DNA of 64,000 nt from UBA5951 sp012269555 (GCA_038147755.1 JAYQTS010000007.1:12593-76592); one strand, 5' to 3'. Numbered from the stretch's first letter, positions 51,140 through 63,139 are shown. The notes: generated by a model from the sequence alone, not told the origin. Numbers and translations are program-made.

Positions 51140-52053
51140 TTCGTACTTAAGCCCAGAATAAGTTAGTTTATTACACTTGTAAGTCTATAGGTAGAACTCC
51201 ACCCCTAACCGATTTAATTTGTTACATCACAACCATTGTTCCGTCTGGCTTACCGGTATCGAAGTATAATAACGCCTTATATCGATGATTTTGCAATAAA
51301 TTGGCAAACTCATATCGAAATATCTGTTCGGTCCCAATGTTTATCGGCTCATGAATAATTCTGAAGAAGGTAAATGCATGCTGAGACTAAATTCATCTTG
51401 TACACAAACTCTATCTTCTCTGATTTTCCTGTACTGACTTTACCACAGGCATTGCCGCAACAACTGGCGATCTTCTCAAAAGGCCAGGAACTATATTGTA
51501 AAATTCGGTGCAAGAATTCATCATTGGATATTGTTTTGAAATTGTTACGACAGACAAATAAATCGCAATATGTGTTTTCGGTATACGTACTAATTTTAAT
51601 CCTACATTCTTACAATTACTTCTTCATTCATTCGTTTTTTCAAGGTTCCCTGTAAATAAATAATCTTCTTTAATTGGTTGTTTAGAAAATTTTGGATAAA
51701 TGCAGGAGGAGCCCAAAATAATAATTTCTCTACACCCACCTGAAAATGACGTTTCTATAACATTATTTTGTATTTTTTAGATTTTCTAAAAGAAAACGGC
51801 AGGGTAAGAATTATTGGCAAGGATACCTCCTACCCGAGCTGCAGTCATAAAATCACGACTTTCGGTTTCTTTTGACATCCAAGCACTTACAGCATTCTTA
51901 TCAGTTAAATCCAGCCTTTTTTTTTTTCTGCAGTTAAAATTTCTTTAATTTCAGTTTGCTCTAATTGCCGACGAATTGGCAGAACCTACCATCCCATTGA
52001 TGCCCTTTGGCAACAAAAATTACGACTTATTATGCAAAATTGAAATCATCCAT
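51140..52053 (-). pseudogene. fcl: GDP-L-fucose synthase relic (fcl/wcaG), many frameshifts
   Basis: Fcl converts GDP-4-keto-6-deoxymannose to GDP-L-fucose with NADPH. On the minus strand, moving between frames, one reads VIFVA then GMVGSA (nucleotide fold), KKRLDLTDKNAVSAWMSKE, AARVGGILANNSYPAVF, IQNNVIE, LGSSCIYPKFSKQPIKEDYL with the catalytic Ser/Cys, VPGLLRR, GTGKSEKIEFVY, LVSACIYLLQNYS, INIGTEQ, FDTGKPDGTM and KLNRLGW. The expected PYAIAK region near 51,640 is not readable. The order and spacing match a whole gene. The likely start is the ATG at 52053. It follows gmd on the same strand, the usual gmd-fcl order. Confidence 0.85.
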
Positions 52054-52084
52054 GTTATTTTTGCACAATTTTATGCATTCAGGC

Positions 52085-52945
52085 CTACCATCTGATTTTA
52101 CAAGTGGTTGAAAAGAGGTTGGGCTCCACCGCCACACCCCAAAGAAGGCGCTTTGCCTACTGAAGGGGCGTCTCCTAGTAATAAGCTCTAAGCCTCAGTT
52201 GGTCTAAAGTGTTTGTGGATCAGCGCCAGCTAGCTCATCATGCCACGTTGATACATCTATACCTCGCTTATCAACCCCTGACCTTTCCAAGAAGTTTCCA
52301 AGTCCCAATATATTTAAATGAGAGCCTGAATAAATTCCTCGAGACAGAGTGTTTTTCTTCAGTGGCCAGCAGCGAAATCAGTCTGCTTCATGATGCCGCA
52401 AACATCCGCGCCACACACTGTCCGCGTCATACTCTGCATGTCCCCAATCCCTCTGCATTAAGATTCCTAAGAAGCAACTTTTATTTGAAGCCCCGAAATT
52501 TTTGCAACTGTGATAGTAATTTTACGAGTAACAAATGTTTCTCCTCTTGTTGGTCCTTCATGATTAAACAAAATACCATTTGAAGTAAAAGCCCGTATGC
52601 TTCACGATAATTTACAGTAATCCAGTAAGCATAAAGTTTTGCAGCAGCGTAGGGGCTTCTTGGATAAAAGGCGTGGTTCCACTTTGCGGGACTTCCTGAA
52701 CCTTGCCGTATAATTCGGATGTTGAGGCTTGATAAAATTTTGTTTTTGTTTCTAATCCAAGTATTCTTATCGCCTCTAAAAGTCTTAAAGTACCAACTGC
52801 ATCAGAATTTGCTGTATATTCAGGAGTTTCAAAGCTTACCTGAACGTGACTTAGGCAGCCAAATTGTAGATTTCATCAGGTTTTACTTCTTGAACGATTC
52901 TAATCAGATTGGTTGCATCTGTTAAATCATTGAAGGCAAAATTTG
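52085..52945 (-). pseudogene. gmd: GDP-mannose 4,6-dehydratase relic (gmd), N-terminally truncated, frameshifted
   Basis: Gmd makes GDP-4-keto-6-deoxy-D-mannose, the Fcl substrate. Readable blocks are FNDLTDATNLIRIVQEVKPD, HVQVSFETPEYTANSDAVG, RLLEAIRILGLETKTKFYQA, STSELYGKVQEVPQ, SPYAAAKLYAYWITVNYREA (YxxxK), SNGILFNHEGPTRGETFVTR, ERDWGHAEY and LLLGDA near the C-terminus. The first 55-60 residues, including the GxxGxxG nucleotide motif, are missing: the sequence stops making sense at about 52,945, where manB begins on the other strand. Confidence 0.88.
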
Positions 52946-54234
52946 TGTATCATCGGTCAATGCTGTTGCTCAGCATTTTAGCGCAAAAAAGTCGTTGGTA
53001 ATTGGTTGGGACGCGCGTCAGACCTCTGCTGAATTTGCAGACGCGGTATCAAGTGGCATTATGGATGCAGGAGGCGATGTGCTTGATATTGGAATGTCTG
53101 GAACTGAGGAGATGTATTGGGGTGTTACTGAATTTAAGGCTGATGCTGGTATTATTGTAACTGCCTCTCACAACCCAATAAACTATAATGGCATGAAAAT
53201 CGTTAAATCAGGCTCAAGGCCTCTTGATGATGAGGCTGATTTTAAAGTTATTAAAAAATTAGCAGAGGATGAAGACTGGAGTGTATCTTCTGAAACTGGC
53301 AAAGTTATATATGGCCGGAGGCAGAGGGCTAAATATGTCTCACAAATCCTAAAATTTATAAATATCGATAAATTAAAGCCCCTAAAATCGTTGTTAATTG
53401 TGGCAATGGCGCAGCAGGCCAACCTTTGATGCCATTGCACTTAAACTTAATGAGAATGCGCCCTTGAAATTATAAGAGTACATCATGAACCTGATTATAC
53501 CTTCCCAAATGGTATTCCAAATCCCCTTCTTGTTGAGAACCGCCCTGCAACGGCAAATGCTGTTATATCCGAGGGCGCTGACCTCGGCGTTGCCTTTGAT
53601 GGTGATTTTGATAGGTGCTTTTTCTTTGATGAGACTGGCGCCTTTATCGGGGGCGAATATGTGCTAAGCCTTCTTGCAACCAGCTTTTTAAATAAAAACC
53701 CTGGCTCAAATATCATCCATGACCCGCGCGTTATCTGGAATGTACAGGATATCGTAACAAGAAAGGGTGGAAAAGCTATACAGTCAAAAACAGGGCACGC
53801 CTTTATCAAGCAGGCGATGAGACAAACAGAAGCCATTTATGGCGGTGAGATGTCTGCCCATCATTATTTCAAGGATTTTGCTTATTGTGATAGCGGAATG
53901 GTGCCGTGGCTGTTGATTGTGGAATTACTGTCAACAACTGGTATGCCTTTGAGTAAACTCGTAAAAGAACAATTTGAGGCGTTCCCAAGAGCAGGGGAGA
54001 ATAACTTCACTGTTGAGGATGCAGATGCCGCCATTGAAACAGTCTTGCAAAAATATAAACCAGATGCGCTATCTATCGACGATACAGACGGTGTGAGCCT
54101 TGCCTTTGATAATTGGCGGTTCAATTTGCGCAAATCCAACAATGAGCCTCTTTGTGCGCCTTAATATCGAAGCTCGAGGTAATGCCGTTGATAATAATCA
54201 AAACTTAGAAGAAATAAAGAGCCTTATTACTTAA
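52945..54234 (+). pseudogene. manB: Phosphomannomutase relic (manB/cpsG), N-terminally truncated, frameshifted
   Basis: The enzyme interconverts mannose 6- and 1-phosphate for GDP-mannose. Readable blocks are IGWDARQTSAEFADAVSSG, IIVTASHNPINYNGMKIVKS with the phosphoserine, GVAFDGDFDRCFFFDETGAF (metal site), HDPRVIWNVQDIV, GGEMSAHHYFKDFAYCDSG and VRLNIEARGNAVD at the end (TAA 54232). Shifts are near 53,385, 53,425, 53,475 and 54,155. About 25-30 N-terminal residues, with the AYDIRG-like start, are missing at the junction with gmd. Amino-acid conservation between the breaks is high. Confidence 0.9.
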
Positions 54235-54244
54235 AAAGGGACTA

Positions 54245-56127
54245 TTACGCATATCCTTTATCAGATAGGTAAAGATAAAATCTGCTCTGCGCATTCCTCA
54301 GCTGAGTATTTTCTGTCTCAACGATAATTTCCTGGGTTTTTGGCTCCTCATAAAGGGCTATCAATACCTGTAAAGTTCTTGAGCTTTCCTGAGCGAGCTT
54401 TGGCGTATAATCCTTTAACGTCTCTTTTTCAGCTTCAGCAAGAGAGGTCTTTACAAAAACCTCAATAAACTCGCCCCTCCTATAGCTTGTCTTGCGCTAT
54501 CACGCTCTGAGGCAAATGTGAGATAAAGGAGACAAGTGTTATAAGGCCTGCCTCAACCATCAGCTTGCTCACTTCTGTTACGCGGCGTATATTCTCAACC
54601 CTATCCTGGTCGGTAAAACCTAAATCACGATTGAGCCCGTGTCGGACATTATCGCCGTCAAGCAGCATGAAAATTTTAAATTAGCATGGAGCTTTTTCTC
54701 AACAATATTAGCAATGGTGGATTTTCCGGAACCGGAGAGACCGGTAAACCACAAAACGCATGGCTTTTGAGATTTTGCTTCTGAGCGGGCAATCTTATTT
54801 ATCTCAAGCGCCTGCCAGTGAATGTTAGATGCGCGCCTTAAGGCATATCGAATGAGACCTGCCCCGACAGTGGCATTATTCTCACGGTCAATTAAAATAA
54901 AGGAGCCAGTGGTTCTATTTTCCTCATAGGGGTCAAATACGATATTACGGTCAAGTGATATATTACATGAGCCAATATCATTAAGCTCAAGCACATCAGC
55001 TGGAAGGCGCTCATAATTATTGACGTTAATCTTATAGCGAGGCTTTGCAATCGTTGCATTTGCTGTGCCTCCCTCGATTTTAGTATATAGGAGCGACCAG
55101 GTATCATCTCCTGCTCATGCATCCAGATGATATTAACTCTGAACTGGTCTGATAATTCTGCTGGCGCACCTGCCTCGACAATCATATTTCCTCGTGAGGC
55201 ATCACCTCATCTTTTAGCGTTACTGCAATTGATGCGCCCTCTTCAGCACTGTCTAAAGCGCCATCCATCGATGTAATTTCTTCAATGACTGTCTCAACCC
55301 CAGATGGGAGTATCTTAACCTTTGCCAGGCACAACTGAGCCAGATGCAATCCGGCCAGCATAACCTCGATAATCTAAATTTGGGCGCAAAACATATTGTA
55401 TGGGAAGGCGAAGGGGTCCTTTGCCCATTTTGTGTTTTCAACTGTCTCAAGCCATTCCTATGAGTTGGACCCTGATACCAAGGGCGTATTATTAGAAAGC
55501 TCTATTATATTATCCCTTTAAGAGCTGAGAGGGGATTGCTTGAACATAGTCAAATTTTAAATGCTCTTTTGAATTGCCTCAAAATCAGCTGAAATCTGAT
55601 TAAATACCGTCTCACTGTAATCCACTAAGTCGAGCTTATTGACTGCGAGTACAATCTGCTTAATACCGAGTAGAGAGCTTATAAATGCGTGCCGGCGTGT
55701 TTGCTCTAAGATGCCCTTGCGCGCATCAATCATCAAAATAGCAAGAGACGCGGTGGAAGCGCCTGTTGCCATGTTGCGCGTATATTGCTGGTGGCCGGGG
55801 GTATCTGCCACGATAAATTTGCGCTTATCGGTTGTAAAAAAGCGATAGGCAACATCGATGGTTATCCCCTGCTCTCGCTCTGCTGCAAGGCCATCCACCA
55901 AAAGCGCAAAATCAATTTCATCACCTTGTGTTCCAAATTTAGAGGAATCTTTTTGCAAGGCTGATAGCTGGTCATCAAAAATCATCTTTGATTCATATAG
56001 AGCCGGCCAATGAGGTTGATTTACCATCATCTACAGAGCCACAAGTTATAAAGCGGAGCGTATCTTTAGAAGCCTGATTTGCAATATAGGCATTTATATC
56101 AGACGAGATGAGGTCTTTTTCTAACAT
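54245..56127 (-). pseudogene. cysNC: Sulfate adenylyltransferase subunit 1/APS kinase fusion relic (cysNC), many frameshifts
   Basis: CysN drives ATP sulfurylase by GTP hydrolysis; CysC phosphorylates APS to PAPS, the universal sulfate donor. The CysN part starts MLEKDLISSDINAYIANQAS at 56127 and holds FITCGSVDDGKST (P-loop, split by a shift), VADTPGHQQYTRNMATGAS, VNKLDLVDYS and a ruined barrel region at 55,100-55,500. The CysC part has VLWFTGLSGSGKSTIANIVE, LLDGDNVRHGLNRDLGF and GEFIEVFVKTSLAEAEKET through to a TAA at 54245. The fusion is the NodQ-type arrangement. Its start is directly after the stop of cysD (TAAATG). Confidence 0.9.
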
Positions 56128-56790
56128 TTAAAAATACCCCTCCTGTTTTTTCTGCTCCATCGAAGCACCGGCATCGCTATCAATGACTCGGCCTTGACGC
56201 TCAGAGGTGCTTGAAAGCAGCATTTCTTGTACAATCTCTGGAAGGGTTGTTGCATTCGATCGAACTGCCCCTGTTAGGGGATAGCAGCCGAGGGTTCTAA
56301 AGCGCACCATCTCGTGTTTTATCTCAGATTTATCCTTAATGGGCATCCGCTCATCATCTACCATAATGAGCGTTCCATCACGCTCAACAACGGGGCGCTC
56401 CTTTGCTAGATATAAATCAGGAATGGGAATATTTTTCAGATAGATATACTGCCAGATATCAAGCTCTCAGTCCAATTAGATAGAGGGAAACACGTATGGT
56501 CTCGCCTGGTTTCTTGCGGGTATTATATAATGACCAAATCTCAGGTCGCTGATTTTTTGGGTCCCATCGATGCTCAGCCGTTCTAAATGAGAATATCCGC
56601 TCCTTAGCGCGCGATTTTTCCTCATCTCGCCTTGCACCGCCAAAGGCAATATCAAATTGATAATGTTAAGCGCCTGCTTTCCAACGCGACCGTTTCATGA
56701 TCCCGTGTGCATCGCAGAGCCATGGTCAAATGGCTTCTATACCATGCTTAAGACCATCAGGATTTGTGGGCGAACTAAAGTTTTTCCATT
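56128..56790 (-). pseudogene. cysD: Sulfate adenylyltransferase subunit 2 relic (cysD), N-terminus missing
   Basis: CysD is the catalytic ATP-sulfurylase subunit that pairs with CysN. Readable blocks are DGLKHGIEAI, AFGGARRDEEKSRAKERIFS, HRWDPKNQRPEIWSLYN, YIYLKNIPIPDLYLAKERPV, VRFRTLGCYPLTGAVRSNA, LPEIVQEMLLSSTSERQGRV and EQKKQEGYF at the stop. The first 85 or so residues, including the SxGKDS PP-loop that binds ATP, are not present: the readable part ends near 56,790 and manC C-terminal sequence begins at 56,857 on the same strand. Confidence 0.88.
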
Positions 56791-56856
56791 CCCAAATCCC
56801 AAATCAGCCAGTTAAAAACGGAGTATATGTAAAAGAAGCGCCTACGAAAAAATATT

Positions 56857-58255
56857 TTATCGGTTATAGGGGTCTGATAATCCAGACAATATCATCTTCG
56901 CCGAAATAACTTCCATGTACTTCTATAACTATCAAATCAGTTTCTGTATCATTACCAAGGCATGTTTCACTCCCAACGGTATATCGATAAATTTCCTTCA
57001 TAAGATTAATGATGTCTTCCCTAAATGCACTGTTGCCGTCCCTTTTATAACAATCCAATGCTCCGAACGTTTTATGATGATATTGCAAGATAGATGCTGC
57101 CCAGGACTGACTTTCAAACGTTTGACTTTTGCAAATTTCACTGTCAAGCAAATTCTCGAAAATGCCCCATGGTCTATATATTCAAAGGTATGCTCAGTGC
57201 GGATGAAACATTCAAAAGATTGAGTCAGTGCTTGTTTTACCTTCTCTGATTCTCCTTTTTTACAAATTATTTTGCATCATCATCGTCATCAACAATTATC
57301 AGGTCTTCAAGCTCCGATAGCCGCAATTGTTCAGGCGGAAGAAATACAAAGTATTCTTTGTATCTATATTAATTTATATTATCTTTTGCACTCTGAATGA
57401 TTTACTTTTATCGAGCATCCTCGATAAACTTCTGATACCGACATCGCTCCATTTTCCTTCCTTCGAATGGTATCATTTGCTATATTAACCTCATTTCTCC
57501 AAGATAGCATAATCAATTGAGATTGACGGAATGTTTTAAATGGTCACTTAGAAGAAGTCAATTTCGTCTTGCCAAATATGTTTATTTGCCCAGCATTTGA
57601 TAGCTTTTTCGTATAAAGTCTTTTGGTGGTTTTTAAAACTTTCTTTGTTTGGCAACTGCAACCACGAAAATTCCTGAATTCCAGAAGTAAAATTACCATC
57701 GGAAAGGTATGACTTAGCTCTTGTAAAATCTGGTTTTCCTTAGGCTATTGACGGTTCTAATATCCCCGTCATATGGGGCACAAATAACCATATCCTGTCT
57801 TTGGTTCAGTGGGGTTAACGCCAGACGTTACCCAGCATTTGTTGTTCATAGTGCTACGAGAGCTGCCTTATTGGTTGCCTTATTAAATGACTTTTTTATC
57901 TACTCAATCCAGTGGTGCGGGACGGCGCTGTAACCAATACATCATCATCACTTTATAATTAAGGTGCAGCCGCGAGTATCACAGTGGCAGTATTCCAAGC
58001 CCCAGTTTCCTCAAGAGATGTACACGGCCTCCAGGTTGCTTCTTGTGACCTCTTGACGGCATGGTATGTCTTATGCCCTTTGTTACTTACAATGGATTTA
58101 CAAATTTGCTTATTTTGTCTTTGCTGATGCGACAGAAGCGTCTCACTAAAGTGTGCTTGTTTTTCTCAAGTTCTGTAACGTGTTTGGCAGTGAAAGTCGG
58201 CACGAAGGCCACAATCGAGAGCCAGAACCGCCCGAAAGAACAACTGAAACTACAT
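56857..58255 (-). pseudogene. manC: Mannose-1-phosphate guanylyltransferase relic (manC/cpsB), many frameshifts
   Basis: ManC makes GDP-mannose. The relic keeps gene order and spacing: VVLSGGSGSRLWP (nucleotide-binding start, near 58,230), SETLLSHQ, SNKGHK, GVNPTEPKTGYGYL, the WNSGIF site near 57,675, EDLIIVDDDDA, then the type II cupin domain FKVKRLKVSPGQHLSCQYHH, WIVIKGTATVHL, PLGVKHALGNDTETDLIVIE and GSYFGEDDIV, ending DPYNR with TAA at 56,857. Total about 1,400 bp equals the 466-residue norm, so indels rather than large deletions are the damage. Some blocks, such as the sugar-binding middle, are hard to read. Confidence 0.85.
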
Positions 58256-59319
58256 TTGAGTTACCAGAAGGCATTACCGTGTTGCTTCATTGAATTCAAG
58301 TCTTTCCTTACTTCCTATTTCTTTGTTACAGTCACTTACGTCTGATTAGCATGAATTACTATATAATTTTAAACTCGATATTTACAATGAGTAAACCACA
58401 CAAATATAAATAATCTGCATCATTTTCAATAAATTTTATACCACAGTTAACCTACGATAAAAATATCTAAATACCACTTATCCATATGGATAGAGCGATT
58501 ACAATTAAAATTTAGAAGTAAAATAGGATTTACACTTTATTAGTGATATTTTTATCAGACATTATCGAACAGTTAAAATAAGAAAAAATTGGCAAATATT
58601 TAAATAAGTCTCTGAAGGATTTCTGCTAACTACTCTATAAATAATAATCTAAACACTAATTCAAATTTGAAAACAAATGAGTTTACAACATACAGAAAAT
58701 ATTTATGTTTTAGTCTTTTCCACTAGACAAAACAATAAAAACAGGCGGGCAAGCGAGATTAAAGGCCCTCTTAATTGGATTCATAGCATCCATCTATACA
58801 TATACACCATGTTTTGCTTATATGGTAAGACATGACACATCGAGAACAAGAACTATTCTTGGAGGTTCTATTTTAGAAACCTGGATCCCAATAAACAACA
58901 AATAACAAAACATTTTTACTTAAAAATTTAACAAGTTTTTATTTAGATGCTAATAATATAACATGAACAAAATGAACACATGATCAAATTTTTAAAAAAA
59001 TTCCTTTTAAAAATCGAACTATGGTTTGCAAGTCATTTTTTTGGTTTGGAGGCCTTACATGAATGGTTTTTGTTGGAACCATTACCTTTTTATTTTCTCC
59101 TGCAGTTTCGAGAGTGATTTTATTTTCATCCACGGGAATAGCGGCAGAGAGGCTTTCAGTTGAATTTTATCTCCAACAGAAGGCCAGAGCTGATCAGCAA
59201 CTAGGTAAAATGGTTAGGGGAAGACACATGGTGGTACTGAGTGGAAGAAATTTACAAGTATGTTAGGAGAGCTCAGAGACATCGTTATATTATTATCGTA
59301 GCAATGGGTCCTTCATCGA
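58256..59319. other. Degraded region, no supported gene
   Basis: No family could be assigned. Short frames occur (for example near 59,063-59,266) but carry no motif I recognise. Poly-A and poly-T runs are common. It separates minus-strand manC from plus-strand glycosyltransferase relics and would be expected to hold divergent promoters. Confidence 0.4.
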
Positions 59320-59800
59320 ACCAACAGCAGTCAATTTTTTGATCGTATTTCAAATAAATGTCTTTATATTGGTTCCCACTGGCCCTCAAATGTTGAGGGG
59401 ATTGAAAGAATAATAAGACATAATCAGGCTTTCTCGAAAACTATGAAATCAACTTAGATTGGATCTGTGAAAGGCGTTTCAAAAGTCTAATAAACAAGGT
59501 TGATTTTCATAGTCTTATCTGAAAATAGATTGTGCAAATAGCATCAAAATGTAGTTTTGCGGTAAACCCTGTATTTTCTGGAGGGTTTCAAATGCCAAAA
59601 ATGCGGATTATTTAGCCTTAGGTTTACCAATCTTAACAGCAAATTTTGGTAATGAGGTTTTGAAAAATATAAAATTTGTGAAATCAGATCGATACAACGC
59701 TGGCGTGATTTTGAGAAAAATCGTGTCCCAATATCGATAAGAAGAAAAATGTCATTGGAATAATTCCCTAAAAACATTTATGAAACTCTATCCCAATATG
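59320..59800 (+). pseudogene. Glycosyltransferase (GT4-like) C-terminal relic
   Basis: Two frames give CLYIGSHWPSNVEGIERIIR, then FAVNPVFSGG and NAKNADYLALGLPILTANFG. In GT4-type transferases the pattern AVNP-x-GSGTNxKxxDYLALGLPILTT is the nucleotide-sugar site of the C-terminal domain, so the call is specific although the gene is broken. The N-terminal half is not recognised upstream. Confidence 0.6.
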
Positions 59801-59844
59801 ATATTTAATTAAAAAGATTAAAGTTATATTTATATCGGAAAGAA

Positions 59845-60418
59845 AATGAACAAAAAATCTTTTGACCAGCTAGCTTTGGAATATAAAACAAAACTGAAAT
59901 TTAAATTCAACGAAAAGCTGAACAATCAGTCTCTGAGAGAGTAAAGTGAATACAATGATCTCGTTATAGAGGCTAGCTGAAATTAAGCACAACTTCTTGA
60001 AATGTCACTCAATCATGAGCAAATAAGTGGGCTTACATTCCTCAAGTCCTTGAAATATGACCCTATGCCTGGAATTTCAAGTTTTCAATTTCTCCAAGGG
60101 GAAGTTTGATGTTTGTTCTGATGCTATTGCCTATAATATGCACAGTCCTATAAAAACAAATAAGGGTTATTTGGTCAGATGGAGTGGTCCAGAACAGATT
60201 TTGGAATGTTGGTCCGCGATGATCGTTCTACTGACTTATTGATTTTAATGCCTATTTTATCAAAAGCAACACCTGAGACGAATATTGACCTTGTAGAAAT
60301 CGATGGAAATACCGCAGAAATTAAAAAAAGATGCAAGGCACGCAAGCTTATTTTACCCCGAACAAAGAACTCTCTCGGAGATATCACCAATCTCTTAGTT
60401 TTAAATGTAGTCCTCTAG
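59845..60418 (+). pseudogene. Unrecognised relic upstream of a glycosyltransferase
   Basis: Readable stretches include MNKKSFDQLALEYKTKLKFK, LEMSLNHEQISGLTFLKSLK and DFGMLVRDDRSTDLLILMPI followed by DLVEIDGNTAEIKKRCKARK. Lysine-rich, several frames, no family recognised. It may be a separate gene or the start of the next glycosyltransferase. Confidence 0.4.
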
Positions 60419-61480
60419 CTTCGACAGGTGAAGTAAGCGTAGGGTTTGTCAAATACATAGAAATCAGCGGTTTAACGATGGATGCTTGTTTTTTCTCATG
60501 TTCCAACTTTTCCTCTTGATCAAACCGACAAGAATATTTGAAATATGCTTATGTGAAATCTAAAGGCGCAACAATCCATTTGCATATTATCCAAGAAGAG
60601 TGGGGAGGAAGATATGATATTGAGACGATAACAGAAATGAACAAACAATGGGATTACGTTGAAATTATACCGCCAAGTGAGGTCTTTAAGTACAAACCTA
60701 AAGGAGAATTTTATGAAATTGATGAATGGTGGGACAAAAATATAGAGGATTACATAAGGCTTAAATTAACAGGAGTTCAATTTGACGTCTGTATCGTTAA
60801 TTATACCTTTTTTTTCTAAGCTTTATGAATTTCTGCCCAGAAATGTAATAAAAATTTTAGATACACATGACAGAATAGGTGGGAGGAAAATTACTGCTTG
60901 AACATGGCATCAGAAACTAATTTTTTCTAACACTACAATGGAAATGGAAAAAGGGCTTGAAAGAGCAGATATTATATTAGGAATTTCTGACACAGAAGCA
61001 AATTACTATCAGATTTGATCGATAAAAGCTGTATCTGCTTGGTCATTCATTTGAAAAAAAGATTTATTAGTTCAAAAGAAGCAGATCCCAAAAAATACGC
61101 TATAAGGTTTATTGGCAGTAAAAAATCAAAGTTAATTCAGAAAATGTAAAGGAATTTATATCTGAATTAAAAAATCATTATGCAAACAGAAAAAAATTTG
61201 AACTGATAATTGCCGGAGACTGTTGTAGTGACCTGAACGAATTCGAAAATATAAAATGGCTCAACTTAAGGTCGCGTAGATAAAATAGATGATTTTATCA
61301 AAACATAGATTGTGTAGTCGTACCATTATTTTGGAACAGTCAAAAAATCAAAACAATCAAGCCTTTCATATGGAATGCCCTTACTCTCATCATCGCACGC
61401 TTCCTCGGTATTGGAACAAAATCGCAGTATCACATGCTAGACTCGCATGACAGTTTTCGAAATTATGAGAAGAATGAACA
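60400..61480 (+). pseudogene. Glycosyltransferase relic, frameshifted
   Basis: Frames combine to YAYVKSKGATIHLHIIQEEW, IIPPSEVFKYKPKGEFYEID, FDVCIVNYTFFSKLYEFLPR, NVIKILDTHDRIGGRK, TTMEMEKGLERADIILGISD, KKFELIIAGDCCSDLNEFEN and VVPLFWNSQKIKTIKPFIWN. The ordered blocks VNYxFLSK, ILDTHD, ERADIILGISDxE and VVPLxxGSGLKIKTIEA are those of a GT4-like transferase common in polysaccharide clusters. The acceptor cannot be inferred. Confidence 0.65.
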
Positions 61481-61499
61481 ATGACAGCAATTTACTTAT

Positions 61500-61875
61500 T
61501 CAGATAAAAAAGAGAGCCGCCTGACTGTTGAGCGTTATAATAAACATTTAGAAAGAACAAAAAGGTCTTTTGGAAACTTTGAAAGCTTATCAATTAGAAT
61601 TTTTCTGTTCAAAGATAAACAAGTCTGAAAAGAACAGTCAGAAATTTTTCCTTGAGTTATTTCTCTACAGTTCAGTTATGAAATTGTTGTCAAAACTAAT
61701 ACAGAAAAGGAAAACCTTTGTTGTCTTAGATCAAAATGTCTCTATTAATGGTAGTATAATGGAAGTTAAAATTGAAAAATTTAACAAAAGAGACAACATA
61801 TTTAATCAACAAATTAGAATTAATAAAAACAGCTTTTTAAAAATGTTTTCAATAAATTCTCAAACAAACATTTAA
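61500..61875 (+). other. Unrecognised Lys/Asn-rich open frame
   Basis: An open frame of about 101 codons (61570-61875) with an upstream charged stretch ERYNKHLERTKRSFGNF in another frame. It may be a coiled-coil or polysaccharide-related protein. No family recognised, and it may be partly spurious. Confidence 0.3.
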
Positions 61876-62437
61876 AATAATTTTGTGATTGTGTTGATTG
61901 ATGACCTCAAAATCGAAGGCACCAAGCCTTATAAAAAAACTAGCCTAACAGCCAAATCAGCGAATATCGAAAATTAAAGATATTGTTTTTGATCAGAAAG
62001 CTATATGCAGGGAGTTAGTTGGGAAGAATTACAGTTCAAATCTATATCAACTTCCATACAGTGTTTAAAAACAATATATTCTATTGCAAGGAGTGAAAAA
62101 CTCTTGTACAGTGATATTTAACAACGATTTTTCAGAACTTGATGATATATCTAAGTTCATTGCGTTAACTCCGCTACTGTTTTAAATTAAATTATCATAA
62201 GTTCAAAAGAATACAATTTTATTAATATAACTTCCGATAAGGAAATGTTATATATTTTTAAGGATTTATAGGTAATTTTCAAGGAATTAAACAGGACTCA
62301 ATCAGTAATTTATTTAGACATAGTAGCGGATATGAGACAACACTGACCTAATAAACCATAATCCAGAAATTTAAGACTGAGCAACTCGCCGAATTTAGTA
62401 GGATATGCTCTAATATGGAAAACAGTTTTTTGAAAGA
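61876..62437. other. Degraded region, no supported gene
   Basis: Only fragments such as DDLKIEGTKPYKKTSLTAKS are readable on the plus strand. No family motif, RNA or repeat was recognised. Confidence 0.35.
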
Positions 62438-63139
62438 ATGACTATTTTATCAAACCAATACAATTTTATTTTATGTTCATCTTCACAAATGCGGTGGCAC
62501 ATCCTAGAAAAGGCCGAGAATGTTATGTCATGGCAGGATTTTGATTATTAGTTTCGACAGTTTTGGAGAGAGGAATCAAGAATTTTATAAAACCAAATTC
62601 AGTCTTCACAAACATAGCAATGTTTCAGAAATAATTAAACTCTAGGTGAGAAGAGATGGAAAAGTTTTAGACTTTAACTGTAGGGAACCAAAAGCATTAT
62701 ATCAATCTTATTATAATTGGGCAGCCTCAAAAGTATTATGGACATCCAAAAAATGATAAACACTATTGATAAATGGAAAAAACAAATACAAAAAAGAATA
62801 TGAACCAAATTTCCTATCTTGGGGCGCCATTCAGTCATATTTAAAGACTGAGGTGTTTTTCAGATTTTGTGAAACTTTCAATCAATGAGACTACGTTGCC
62901 CTGCTGGACCGCTATGTGACAGATTAAAAAATGATGCGAATAAATTGTCATTGATAAAATATATAAGCTTGAAGAGATTTGGAGAGCATGGCAATTTTAG
63001 AGAAAAACAAAAAAGAATATCACGAGGATAAAAGAAAATAAAGAGTGGAAATTCAAACTATATACGACAAAGCAAAATTCTGGTGAACAGATTTCATGAT
63101 GAAGACTTTCATTTGTTTAATTACGAAAAATTTAATTAA
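62438..63139 (+). pseudogene. Sulfotransferase (Sulfotransfer_2-like) relic
   Basis: Sulfotransferases move sulfate from PAPS to a sugar hydroxyl. The start MTILSNQYNFI switches frame to FYVHLHKCGGTS, the PAPS phosphosulfate loop (HxPKTGGTS type), then returns to LEKAENVMSWQDFD. Later blocks are FYKTKFSLHKHSNVSEIIK, REPKALYQSYYNWAASKVLW (3'-phosphate site, VREPxxRLYSxYNW type), VIDKIYKLEEIWRAW and VNRFHDEDFHLFNYEKFN with a TAA at 63137. Length of about 230 codons fits. It uses the product of the cysD/cysNC relics nearby. Confidence 0.7.

Noticed and set aside
54245..55450. Several separate small genes in the cysNC region
   Set aside because: They are pieces of one CysN-CysC fusion in different frames, in the correct order.
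52000..56500. A mobile element causing the damage between 50 and 58 kb
   Set aside because: No transposase, integrase, terminal inverted repeats or target duplications were recognised.
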